Below are positions 23,999-31,935 of a stretch of DNA of 64,000 nt, piece after piece. The position numbers and the translations under genes were made by a program. Source of the stretch: Pseudoflavonifractor_A sp022772585 (GTDB taxonomy: Bacteria > Bacillota > Clostridia > Oscillospirales > Oscillospiraceae); NCBI RefSeq assembly GCF_052065415.1, contig NZ_JBQHUB010000008.1, forward strand, positions 19,031 through 83,030, in the 5' to 3' direction. Under the pieces are notes generated by a model. It made no database searches, had not been told where the DNA came from, and saw only the letters and a list, made by a program, of their open reading frames with translations. Each line of letters opens with the position of its first letter. Position 1 is the stretch's first letter.

Positions 23999-25869
23999 AT
24001 ATTGAAAGCAGAGAAACCCTCCTGACCCGCCGTGAGGCTGCCCAGGCCGCTCTGAGCGCCTGCCACTGCCGTATCCTGGTCTGCTCCGGCACCGGATGCC
24101 TCGCTTCCGGTTCTCAGGTCATTTATGAGACTATGCGGGAGCTGTGCGCCGGCCTTTCCAATGTTTCAGTAGAATCCAATGGCCACGTGCCTCATATCGG
24201 CATCGCCAATACCGGCTGCCAGGGCATCTGTGAATTGGGCCCCCTGGTCCGGATCGAGCCTTATCATTACCAGTACATCAGAGTCCAGCCCGAGGACTGC
24301 CGCGAGATTTTTGAAAAAACCGTTCTCAAGGGCGAGCCCGTGGAGCGGCTGTTTTACAAAGATCGGAACAGCAAGTCCTGCCAGAAGCCGGAGGACATTC
24401 CCTTCATGGCCGGCCAGACCCGGCTGGTACTGGAGCACTGCGGCAGCATCGATGCGGTCTCCCTGGACGAATATATCGCCGTGGGAGGCTATGACGCCCT
24501 GTCCAAAGCACTCTTCGAAATGACCCCTCAGCAGGTAATCGATGAGGTGGACCGTTCCGGCCTCCGGGGCCGCGGAGGCGGCGGCTTTCCCACCGGACGG
24601 AAGTGGAAGCAGGTGGCCGCCCACAAGGACGCGCCCGTCAAATATGTGGTCTGCAACGGCGACGAGGGCGACCCCGGCGCCTTTATGGACGGCTCGGTGA
24701 TGGAGGGCGATCCCTACAAGCTCATCGAGGGCCTCACCATTGCCGGCTACGCAGTAGGCGCCACCGAGGGCTACATCTACGTCCGCGCCGAGTACCCCAA
24801 CTCGGTAGCCCGACTCCAGTACGCCATCAGCCAGGCCGAGGAGGCCGGCCTGCTGGGCGACGACATCATGGGCAGCGGCGTCCGCTTCCACCTCCATGTC
24901 AACCGGGGCGCCGGCGCCTTTGTCTGCGGCGAGGGCAGCGCCCTCACCGCCTCCATCGAGGGCTGCCGCGGTATGCCCCGCACCAAGCCGCCCCGCACCG
25001 TGGATCAGGGCCTTTGGGGCCAGCCCACTGTTCTCAACAACGTGGAGACCTATGCCAACGTGCCCAATATCGTCCTGCGGGGCGCGGACTGGTTCCGCAC
25101 CATCGGCTCGGACAACAGCCCCGGCACCAAGACCTTCTCCATCACCGGCGCGATCGCCAACACCGGCCTGATCGAGGTCCCCATGGGCACCACCCTGCGG
25201 GAGATCATCTATGACATCGGCGGCGGCATCAAGAGCGGCGGAACCTTCAAGGCCGTCCAGATCGGCGGTCCCTCCGGCGGCTGTCTTACCCAGGAGCACC
25301 TGGACGTCGGCCTGGACTTCGATTCAGTCAAAAAATACGACGCCATCGTGGGCTCCGGCGGCCTGGTGGTCATGGACGAGCACACCTGTATGGTGGAGGT
25401 GGCCCGCTTCTTTATGAGCTTTACCCAGCGGGAGAGCTGCGGCAAGTGCTCCCCCTGCCGCATCGGCACCAAGCGGATGCTGGAGATTCTGGAGCGCATC
25501 GTGGCCGGCAAGGGTACCATGGAGGACCTGGACAAGCTGGAGGAGATCGCCCAGTTCGTCCGCCAGAACTCTCTGTGCGGTCTGGGCAAGAGCGCTCCCC
25601 TTCCCGTCATCAGCACCCTCAAGCGGTTCCACAAGGAGTACGAGGAGCATATTACAGAGAAAAAATGCGCCGCCCATGTCTGCGAGGCCCTGCGGATCTA
25701 TCAGGTGGACCCCCACAAGTGTATCGGCTGCACCAAGTGCGCCCGGAACTGCCCCGTGGGGGCCATTTCCGGCGCGGCCAGGCAGCCCCACACCATTAAC
25801 GCCGCCAAGTGCATCAAGTGCGGCGCATGCCAGGCGGGCTGTCCCGTGGACGCCATTTCCGTGGAATAA
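23995..25869 (+). CDS. NuoF-like FMN/NAD(H)-binding iron-sulfur subunit
   Basis: 624 residues of the HydB/HymB/NuoF type. 1-120: thioredoxin-like [2Fe-2S] domain with CSGTGC and CQGICELGP. 180-420: NADH/FMN domain with GLRGRGGGGFPTGRKWK and NGDEGDPGAFMD. Near 480: [4Fe-4S] motif SCGKCSPCRIGTKR. C-terminal 60 residues: two ferredoxin-type [4Fe-4S] motifs, CIGCTKCARNCPVGAI and CIKCGACQAGCPVDAI. This long layout matches subunits of electron-bifurcating hydrogenases and formate dehydrogenases. It lies 18 bp before the selenoprotein gene. Confidence 0.95.
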   Translation: MNIESRETLLTRREAAQAALSACHCRILVCSGTGCLASGSQVIYETMRELCAGLSNVSVESNGHVPHIGIANTGCQGICELGPLVRIEPYHYQYIRVQPEDCREIFEKTVLKGEPVERLFYKDRNSKSCQKPEDIPFMAGQTRLVLEHCGSIDAVSLDEYIAVGGYDALSKALFEMTPQQVIDEVDRSGLRGRGGGGFPTGRKWKQVAAHKDAPVKYVVCNGDEGDPGAFMDGSVMEGDPYKLIEGLTIAGYAVGATEGYIYVRAEYPNSVARLQYAISQAEEAGLLGDDIMGSGVRFHLHVNRGAGAFVCGEGSALTASIEGCRGMPRTKPPRTVDQGLWGQPTVLNNVETYANVPNIVLRGADWFRTIGSDNSPGTKTFSITGAIANTGLIEVPMGTTLREIIYDIGGGIKSGGTFKAVQIGGPSGGCLTQEHLDVGLDFDSVKKYDAIVGSGGLVVMDEHTCMVEVARFFMSFTQRESCGKCSPCRIGTKRMLEILERIVAGKGTMEDLDKLEEIAQFVRQNSLCGLGKSAPLPVISTLKRFHKEYEEHITEKKCAAHVCEALRIYQVDPHKCIGCTKCARNCPVGAISGAARQPHTINAAKCIKCGACQAGCPVDAISVE

Positions 25870-25887
25870 AGGAGGATAACCACTGTC

Positions 25888-28602
25888 ATGAATTTGATCC
25901 ATGTTACCATCGATGGTATCCCCATCGAGGTGGAACAGGGCACCACCATCCTGGAGGCCGCCGAGCAGATCGGTGTGAAGATCCCCACCCTGTGCTATCT
26001 CAAGGGCCTGATGCCCGACGGCTCCTGCCGCATCTGTACGGTGGAGATCGAAAACCGGGGCCGCAGCAAAATGGATACCGCCTGCTCCGCCCATTGCTCT
26101 GAGGGCGACCATATCCAGACCCGAAGCGAAGCTGTAGTTAAGGCCCGCCGCGGCATTCTGGATATGCTGCTCTCCAATCACCCCACCAACTGCTTCTCCT
26201 GTCCCTCCAACGGTGACTGCAAGCTGCAGGACCTGTGCTACGAGTACGGCGTGAGGGAGACCTCCTGTCCCGGTGAGATGTCCGATCTGCCGGTGGATGA
26301 CTCCAATCCCTTCTTTACCTACGATCCCAACCTGTGTATCCTGTGCCACCGCTGCGTAAATGTCTGCCACAAGCTCACCGGCTGCGGCGCCATCGACACT
26401 ATGGAGCGGGGCTTTGAATCCGTCATCAGTCCACCCTTCGGCATGCCCTGGAGCGAGAGCTCCTGCGAGTCCTGCGGCAACTGCGTGGCCGCCTGCCCCA
26501 CCGGCGCCCTTACTTCCAAGCGTAAGAGGGATTACCGCCCCTGGCAGGTGGAGAAAGCCGTCCGCACCACCTGTCCCCACTGCGCGGTGGGCTGTCAGTT
26601 TGACCTTCTGGTAAAGGACGGCCGTGTGGTGGACACCAGGGCCGCCGACGGCCCCTCCAACAAAGGGCTCCTCTGCGTCAAAGGCCGCTCGGGTTCCTTC
26701 GATTTTGTCCACTCCGGCCGCCGCCTCACGGCTCCCCTGATCCGGGACCGGGCTACCAATGAGTTCCGGGAGGCCTCCTGGGACGAGGCCCTGGACCTGG
26801 TGGCCAACCGCATGATGGACATCAAAAAAGAGTACGGCCCTGATGCACTGGCCGGTTTTGCCTGCTCCCGCTCCACCAACGAAGACATCTACATGCTGCA
26901 GAAAATGGTGCGCACCTGTTTCGGTACCAACAATACCGACAACTGCGCACGTGTGTGACACGCTCCCACAGTTGCCGGTCTGGCAACCACTTTGGGCTCC
27001 GGTGCGATGACCAATACCTTCGCCGATGTGAGCCAGTGCTCCGACGTGATCATGCTCGTCGGTTCCAATCCTGAGGAGGCACACCCCGTTTTCGGCATGC
27101 AGATCCGCCAGGCGGTCCAGCGCGGCGCCCGGCTGATCGTCGTAGACCCCCGCGACATCGGCCTGTCCAGGCAGGCCGCCATCCATCTCAAGCTCAGGCC
27201 CGGCACCAACGTGGCCTTTGCCAATGGCATGATGAATATTATCCTGTCCGAAGGTCTGGAGGACAAGGACTTCATCGCCGAGCGCACGGAGAACTTTGAA
27301 GCCCTCCGCGAGGCCGTCAAGGATTATACCCCCGAACGGGTGGCTGAGATCTGTCATATCGACGCCGATGACCTCCGGGCCGCTGCCCGGTTGTACGCCA
27401 CGGCGGAGCGCGCCCCCATCTGTTACTGTCTGGGCGTCACGGAACACTCCACCGGTACCGAGGGCGTCATGTCCCTGTCCAACCTGGCCATGCTGGTGGG
27501 CAAGCTGGGCCGGGAGGGCTGCGGCGTCAATCCCATCCGCGGTCAGAACAATGTGCAGGGCGCCTGCGACATGGGCGCCTCCCCCACCGATCTTCCCGGC
27601 TATCAGAAGGTCTCCGATCCTGCCGTGCGGGCCAAATTTGAGCAGGCCTGGGGTGTGTCCCTCAACCCCAAACCCGGCATGTTCGCCACCGACTGCTTCC
27701 CCGCCATGCTGGAGGGCAGGCTTCGCGGCCTCTTTATCTTCGGAGAGGATCCGGTCCGTACCGATCCCGATACCGGCCATGTGCTCAAAGCCCTTCGCTC
27801 TCTTGATTTTCTGGTGGTCCAGGAGCTCTTTATGACCGAGACCGCCAAACTGGCCGATGTGGTGCTCCCCGGCGTCAGCTATGCGGAAAAAGAGGGAACC
27901 TTTACCAACAGTGAGCGCCGGATCCAGCGTGTCCGCAAGGCCGTCACCATTCCCGGCGCCGCCCGTCCGGATGCCGAGATCTTCATGGATCTGATGAACC
28001 GTATGGGCTACTCTCAGCCCTGCCTCACCCCTGCCCAGATCATGGACGAGATCGCCTCACTGGCACCCATTTACGCAGGCGTCAGTCACCGGCGTCTGGA
28101 CGGCCCTGCTGTAAACGGACAGGGTCTTCAGTGGCCCTGCCCTGCCGGGGACCACCCCGGCACTCCCATTCTCCATGTGGGCCGGTTCAGCCGCGGAAAG
28201 GGCTGGTTCTACCCTGCCCGGTATATCCCCTCTGTGGAGCTGCCCGATGAAGAGTATCCCCTTCTGATGATGACCGGCCGCATTCTTTACCACTATAACG
28301 CCTGTGCCATGACTGACAAGACTCCCGGTCTGGTGGAGGCCGGCGGCGAATCCTTTATCGAGCTCAACGACCGGGACGCGGCCCGCCTGGGCGCAGCGGA
28401 CGGTGAAATGGTATCCGTCTCCTCCCGCCGGGGAACGATCTTCACGCGCGCCCGTGTCAGCGGCAAAACCTCTCCGGGCGAGTGCTGGATGCCCTTCCAT
28501 TACCTGGAGGGCAGCTGCAACTGGCTCACTCACGCCGCGCTGGACCGGATCGCCCGCGCTCCGGAATACAAGGTCTGCGCTGTCAAGGTAGAAAAACTCT
28601 GA
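25888..28602 (+). CDS. fdhF: Selenocysteine-containing formate dehydrogenase, NAD-linked catalytic subunit
   Basis: Oxidises formate to CO2 at a molybdenum or tungsten bis-pterin site (or runs in reverse). The 904-residue protein reads through UGA at 26956-26958 as Sec357, in context NCARV-Sec-HAPTVAGL, equal to the Sec context of E. coli FdhF. N-terminal NuoG-like part: [2Fe-2S] (residues 1-80), His-Cys [4Fe-4S] (HPTNCFSC), and two [4Fe-4S] motifs (CILCHRCVNVC, CESCGNCVAACP). Then the Mo-bisPGD domain with its own cluster (CPHCAVGC), and a C-terminal dinucleotide-binding domain. A bacterial SECIS follows the UGA. Tools that ignore Sec would split this gene in two. Confidence 0.95.
26956..26996 (+). 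promoter_or_regulatory. SECIS element of fdhF
   Basis: After the UGA, GTTGCC (26971-26976) pairs with GGCAAC (26982-26987) around an apical loop GGTCT, the same GGUCU loop as in E. coli fdhF; an outer CCCA/TGGG pair extends it. The loop starts 18 nt after the UGA. Confidence 0.9.
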
Positions 28603-28605
28603 TCT

Positions 28606-28648
28606 CCGGCCGCGGGGGGTCCTGGGGCTCCCGCGGCTCCGTTTTTCA
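28606..28648 (+). terminator. Probable terminator after fdhF
   Basis: GC-rich inverted repeat (CCGCGGG/CCCGCGG core) with a five-T tail, between fdhF and fdhD. fdhD, 58 bp on, may depend on readthrough. Confidence 0.65.
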
Positions 28649-28660
28649 TGGAGTAGTTTT

Positions 28661-29380
28661 ATGTCTCATCTTTCTCTCTCCCGCAGTCATGCGGTCCTGC
28701 GGATCGATGCCGGCGCCGCCGCTCCCATTTTGGAAGAGGTCGTCTCCGAGCATCTTCTCCGTGTGGATGTGGCCGGTGAAGCTGCCTTCACCCTGTCCTG
28801 TTCCCCCGCCCATCTGGAAGAACTGGTAACCGGCGCACTCTTCAGCCGCAGCCTGATCTCTGCCGCATCCGATGTAAAGTCCCTCTCCTTTTCAGAAGAT
28901 CTGGGGTATGTCCGGGCAGAACTGACCCCAGGAGCTCCGGCTCCCCGGAGTCATCCCGGCTCCGGCGTGCTGCGGCTGAAGTATTCTCATCTCTGCGGCC
29001 TGATGGAGCGCAATCTCACTGCCTCCTCCCTTTTCCGGCGCACCGGCGGGATGCACTGCGTTTCGCTCAGCTTGCCTGAAAGCCCCATTCTGTCCATGGA
29101 GGACCTGGCCCGGCACAACGCGGTGGATAAGGTGATCGGCTACGCTTTGCTCCATGATCTCCCGCTGGAGTGCTCTGTATTGGCTGTCAGCGGACGGCTC
29201 TCCGCTGATATGATGGAAAAGGCTGTCCGCGCCGGTATCCCTGTCGTTCTCTCCAAAGGAGCCCCCACCGATCGTTCCATCCGTATTGCCCAGGAGAACG
29301 GTGTCACACTGGCAGGCTTCGTCCGGGGAGAACGGGTCAACCTCTACACCTGCCCCGAACGCATCGACATTACCATCTGA
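28661..29380 (+). CDS. fdhD: FdhD family formate dehydrogenase accessory protein
   Basis: FdhD transfers sulfur from a cysteine desulfurase to the Mo/W cofactor of formate dehydrogenase. 239 residues; FRRTGGMHC, MEDLARHNAVDKVIGYALL, LAVSGRLSADMMEKAVRAGIP and VVLSKGAPTDRSIRIA are the family's conserved blocks. The cysteine-rich loop that carries the sulfur in E. coli (CxxC) is not recognisable: the equivalent stretch, about 90-110, reads HPGSGVLRLKYSHLCG. Position next to fdhF supports the role. Confidence 0.85.
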   Translation: MSHLSLSRSHAVLRIDAGAAAPILEEVVSEHLLRVDVAGEAAFTLSCSPAHLEELVTGALFSRSLISAASDVKSLSFSEDLGYVRAELTPGAPAPRSHPGSGVLRLKYSHLCGLMERNLTASSLFRRTGGMHCVSLSLPESPILSMEDLARHNAVDKVIGYALLHDLPLECSVLAVSGRLSADMMEKAVRAGIPVVLSKGAPTDRSIRIAQENGVTLAGFVRGERVNLYTCPERIDITI

Positions 29381-29452
29381 CAGACGATCCGCTCCTTTTA
29401 ATCACTCTTTTTGCCCTTTCACATAGAATGGTGCAAAAGGAGGTCTTATACT

Positions 29453-30193
29453 ATGCCCATTATTTATCTCTCCCCTTCTACGCAGGAAAACAACCTCTAT
29501 GTCAACGGCGGTACCGAGGAGGAATGGATGAACCGCCTGGCCGACGCCATGGAACCCTATCTCTCGGCCAACGGCATCCGCTACACCCGCAACACACCCG
29601 ATATGTCGGCCGCTGCCGCCATCCGTGCCTCTAATTCCGGAAACTATGACCTGCATCTGGCGCTCCACTCCAATGCCGCGCCGGAGGGCCGGTATGGCCA
29701 GGTCAGAGGCATCCTGGTTTTCTATTTTCCCGGCAGCACAGAGGGACAGGAGGCAGCCAATCTGGTGGCTGACAATCTGAAGGCCATTTACCCGCTGCCC
29801 AATCTGGTCCGGGCACAGCCTACCACTTCTGTAGGTGAAGTCCGCCTGGTACGCGCGCCCTCTGTTTTTATCGAGATGGGCTACCACGACAATCCGGATG
29901 ATGCCGCCTGGATCAAAAGCAATCTGGAACCCGCCGCCCGCAGCATTGTGCTGGCCCTCACCGAATTTTTTGGGCTTCCCTTCCTGGAACCCCGCCCGCC
30001 CCGTTCGGCCGTCGTGGATGTGAGCTGGGGATATCTCAATATCCGGGACCGGCCGGATACCTCCTCCGCCGTCATTGCCCGGGCTTACGACGGCGCTCCC
30101 CTGACCGTCCTGAATCAGTGGCAGGGATGGTATGTGGTACGTTTTGGCAGTGTGGTAGGCTGGGCCAGCTCCGACTTTGTTACCCTGATTTGA
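29453..30193 (+). CDS. N-acetylmuramoyl-L-alanine amidase with C-terminal SH3 domain
   Basis: 246 residues. The Amidase_3 fold spans about 1-170, with LHLALHSNAAPEGRYGQ (zinc ligand His) and FIEMGYHDNPDDAAW (catalytic Glu); an SH3b domain follows (185-246, GYLNIRDRPDTSSAV, GWASSDFVTLI). The N-terminal zinc His typical of the family is not obvious. No signal peptide is visible, so export route or mother-cell/lysis use is open. Start at 29453, after AAAGGAGGTC. Monocistronic. Confidence 0.82.
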   Translation: MPIIYLSPSTQENNLYVNGGTEEEWMNRLADAMEPYLSANGIRYTRNTPDMSAAAAIRASNSGNYDLHLALHSNAAPEGRYGQVRGILVFYFPGSTEGQEAANLVADNLKAIYPLPNLVRAQPTTSVGEVRLVRAPSVFIEMGYHDNPDDAAWIKSNLEPAARSIVLALTEFFGLPFLEPRPPRSAVVDVSWGYLNIRDRPDTSSAVIARAYDGAPLTVLNQWQGWYVVRFGSVVGWASSDFVTLI

Positions 30194-30254
30194 ACTTTCG
30201 TTTACAGAAAATTCATATCAAGTTCGAAATCTGTACATCCTTTTTGCCGAAAAA

Positions 30255-30414
30255 GCTGATATCCTATCATTGTCAGGAACCAGAAGATCAATTGTAACTC
30301 CTCCTCTCTCTTCCCTCTCTTTATTGGTCCTGTCCTCCGGCAGGGATGTCAGTTCCCTGCCGGAGGTACAGACTACTTGTGACGTGCACCCGATTCGGTG
30401 CGCTTTTTTATTAT
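30255..30414 (+). ncRNA. Candidate small RNA with pyrimidine-rich anti-Shine-Dalgarno segment
   Basis: The 278-bp gap between the amidase gene and tRNA-Arg has no ORF. It holds a C/T-only stretch (about 30297-30323, including CTCCTCCTCTC, complementary to AGGAGG), a perfect 13-bp hairpin (30335-30347 with 30355-30367) and a GCACC/GGTGC terminator with a six-T run ending near 30412. A -10-like TATCAT lies near 30266. No Rfam family is recognised. Confidence 0.4.
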
Positions 30415-30426
30415 TCCATTTTTTCC

Positions 30427-30455
30427 TTGACTTTTAGCTTCCTCTATTATATAAT
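30427..30455 (+). promoter_or_regulatory. Promoter for tRNA-Arg copy 1
   Basis: TTGACT (30427-30432), 17-bp spacer, consensus TATAAT (30450-30455), 17 bp upstream of the tRNA. Confidence 0.88.
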
Positions 30456-30471
30456 ATCATTTGTTCGGTAC

Positions 30472-30548
30472 GCGGCTGTAGCTCAGCTGGATAGAGTGAC
30501 TGGCTACGAACCAGTAGGTCGGGGGTTCGAATCCCTTCAGCCGTACCA
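30472..30548 (+). tRNA. tRNA-Arg (anticodon ACG), copy 1
   Basis: 77 nt with encoded CCA. Acceptor GCGGCTG/CAGCCGT, anticodon stem ACTGG/CCAGT around loop CTACGAA (anticodon ACG), T loop GTTCGAATC. Identical in sequence to the copy at 37289. Confidence 0.97.
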
Positions 30549-30692
30549 GCTCAGAAAAAGCCCTGAGGCGACGAAAAGGCCTCAGGGCCTTTTCATACGC
30601 CGGACGTGCTTTTTCTTCGCTTTCGGCCGCGACCCGCTGCGCTGGGCTTCAATTCGGGTTAAGAAGCAAAAATATCCAGATTAAAGCCACCT
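30549..30692 (+). repeat. tRNA 3'-flank repeat, copy A
   Basis: Terminator hairpin, then a module ending AAATATCCAGATTAAAGCC and CACCTGACA. Related modules lie behind tRNA-Arg copy 2 (37366-37575) and, inverted, behind tRNA-Leu (41566-41718). Shared words include CATACGCCGGACGTGCTTTT and a CGCTG(C/T)GCTGGG-like core. Confidence 0.7.
30555..30594 (+). terminator. Terminator of tRNA-Arg copy 1
   Basis: GCCCTGAGGC (30560-30569) pairs with GCCTCAGGGC (30579-30588), followed by CTTTTC. Confidence 0.85.
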
Positions 30693-30693
30693 G

Positions 30694-30890
30694 ACAATAA
30701 AAATACCACGACATATGTCGTGGTATTTTTATTGGGCTTCGGCCCGGTGGAGCGGGCCGAAGCACCATCTCACCATTTAACGGCGGAAGTGAATTCCGCC
30801 TATGACAATTCTCCACTTCGTTCCGAATTGACGCCGCACTTAAAGAAACCAGCAGTTTCCGGTCGGAAACTACTGGTTTTACTTTTTATC
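30694..30890. repeat. Cluster of four consecutive hairpins
   Basis: Within 200 bp stand four strong inverted repeats: AAAATACCACGAC with its complement (30698-30731), GCTTCGGCCC/GGGCCGAAGC (about 30736-30763), GGCGGAA/TTCCGCC (about 30782-30800), and AAACCAG-AGTTTCC with its near-complement (30847-30880). No ORF of quality lies here. Likely remains of a mobile or regulatory element ahead of the truncated grdB. Confidence 0.5.
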
Positions 30891-31019
30891 CCCGGACCAC
30901 CAAGCTGGCGTTATCGGCGGGGACCGAATCAAGCAGACGCAACGCTTTGTCAAACATATTTTTGCGATATATCCTCGTCCACCCCATTCGCGCCGATTGA
31001 CGCGGCGATCCGTTTGCCA
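30891..31019 (-). other. Unassigned stretch with a short minus-strand ORF end
   Basis: On the minus strand a reading frame ends here with MFDKALRLLDSVPADN and ASLVVRG (about 30892-30993), just before the 30847 hairpin, which could serve as its terminator. It looks like the last part of a small gene; the upstream frame is broken. No function recognised. The grdB fragment begins immediately to the right. Confidence 0.3.
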
Positions 31020-31022
31020 TAA

Positions 31023-31763
31023 ATCTTGCTGCTGTCCAAGTTCCACAAGCAGGCTTTCCATACTGAGGTCATGATGCCCAATCATGAGGAGATCCCCATT
31101 CCCGTGCTTACCAAGCCTCTCTCCGAGTGCAGGATCGGTCTTGTGACCGACGGCGGCCTGGTGCCCAAGGGAAATCCTGATCATCAGGTCCCCACAAATT
31201 CCAAGTTCTTCCGCAGATACTCCATCGAGGGAATGGAGACGCTGGACCCTGCTGATTGGGAGGTCAGCCACCAGGGCTATAACAATGCCTTTGTTCTCCA
31301 GGATCCTAATCGCCTGGTACCGGTAGATGCCCTGCGCCACTTGGTAAAGGAAGGCGTTATCGGCAGTCTCAACGACTGTTTCTACTCCACCGCAGGCGTC
31401 ATGACACCCATGGAAAAATGCAAGGAGTTTGGCGAAGGGATCGCTCAGGCCCTCAAGGATGACCTCTGTGACGCCGCTATTGAGACCTCTACGTGAGGGA
31501 CCAGCAGTCGTGGCGGGTCCATGATTACCAAAGAAATCCAGCGTGCTGGTATCCCGGTCATCCAGGTGACCAATCTGACAAAGATCGCCGAGGGCATTGG
31601 CGCCAACCGTATCCTGCGGGGCAACAGCGTCCTGCATGTGTTCGGAGATCCCTCCTTGCCCCTTCCCAGTGAGAAAGCATACCGGGAGGCCCATGTCCTC
31701 CGGGCTCTGGAAATGCTGGAAAAGATCCCCGAAGAGGGACATCGGGCCATCATCGAAGAATAA
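31023..31763 (+). pseudogene. 5'-truncated GrdB-family selenoprotein (glycine/sarcosine/betaine reductase protein B like)
   Basis: Only about 246 residues remain of a family of roughly 435. The frame opens at 31023 right after a stop and starts in mid-protein (LLSKFHKQAFHTEVMMP). GLVTDGGLVPKGNPD, HQGYNNAF and RLVPVDALRHLVKEGVIG match GrdB. UGA at 31494-31496 sits in ETST-Sec-GTSSRGGSM, equal to the GrdB Sec motif, but the two cysteines that follow Sec in catalytic GrdB are Ser and Gly. The frame then continues to a normal end (GNSVLHVFGDPSLPLP). No promoter or ribosome site is seen; probably a relic. Confidence 0.8.
31494..31521 (+). promoter_or_regulatory. Possible SECIS of the GrdB-type fragment
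   Basis: Directly after the UGA, GGACC pairs with GGTCC (about 31498-31502 with 31515-31519), with an inner CCA/TGG. Compatible with a compact Gram-positive SECIS. Confidence 0.45.
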
Positions 31764-31816
31764 GAGACAGTTGTCCGAAAGGGTTGCTGACGCGACTTTG
31801 CAGCTACCGGATTAAG

Positions 31817-31855
31817 TAAAGGGGCGGAGCACATGTGTGTCCGCCCCTTTATTAC
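31817..31855 (+). terminator. Terminator after the GrdB-type fragment
   Basis: TAAAGGGGCGGA (31817-31828) pairs with TCCGCCCCTTTA (31840-31851). Confidence 0.75.
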
Positions 31856-31880
31856 AAAGAGAATGATATATCTGGATAAA

Positions 31881-31918
31881 GAGCCTCTCCTTTCCGGCTT
31901 CCCAGAAAGGAGAGGCTC
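31881..31918 (-). terminator. Terminator of the BMP transporter operon
   Basis: A 14-bp perfect stem (31881-31894 with 31905-31918), 18 bp after the ATPase stop; the T tail is short (TTTAT). Confidence 0.75.
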
Positions 31919-31935
31919 CACAGTATATTGAGTTA

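Noticed and set aside
26956..26958. In-frame stop that would make two truncated formate dehydrogenase genes
   Set aside because: Context equals the known Sec site and a GGUCU-loop SECIS follows, so it is decoded, not a nonsense mutation.
25324..27780. 818-codon open frame on the minus strand opposite the formate dehydrogenase genes
   Set aside because: It is the antisense shadow of GC-rich coding sequence; no ribosome site and no recognisable domain.
30720..31022. 100-codon plus-strand frame between tRNA-Arg and the GrdB-type fragment
   Set aside because: It crosses several hairpins, lacks a ribosome site and reads as non-protein text.
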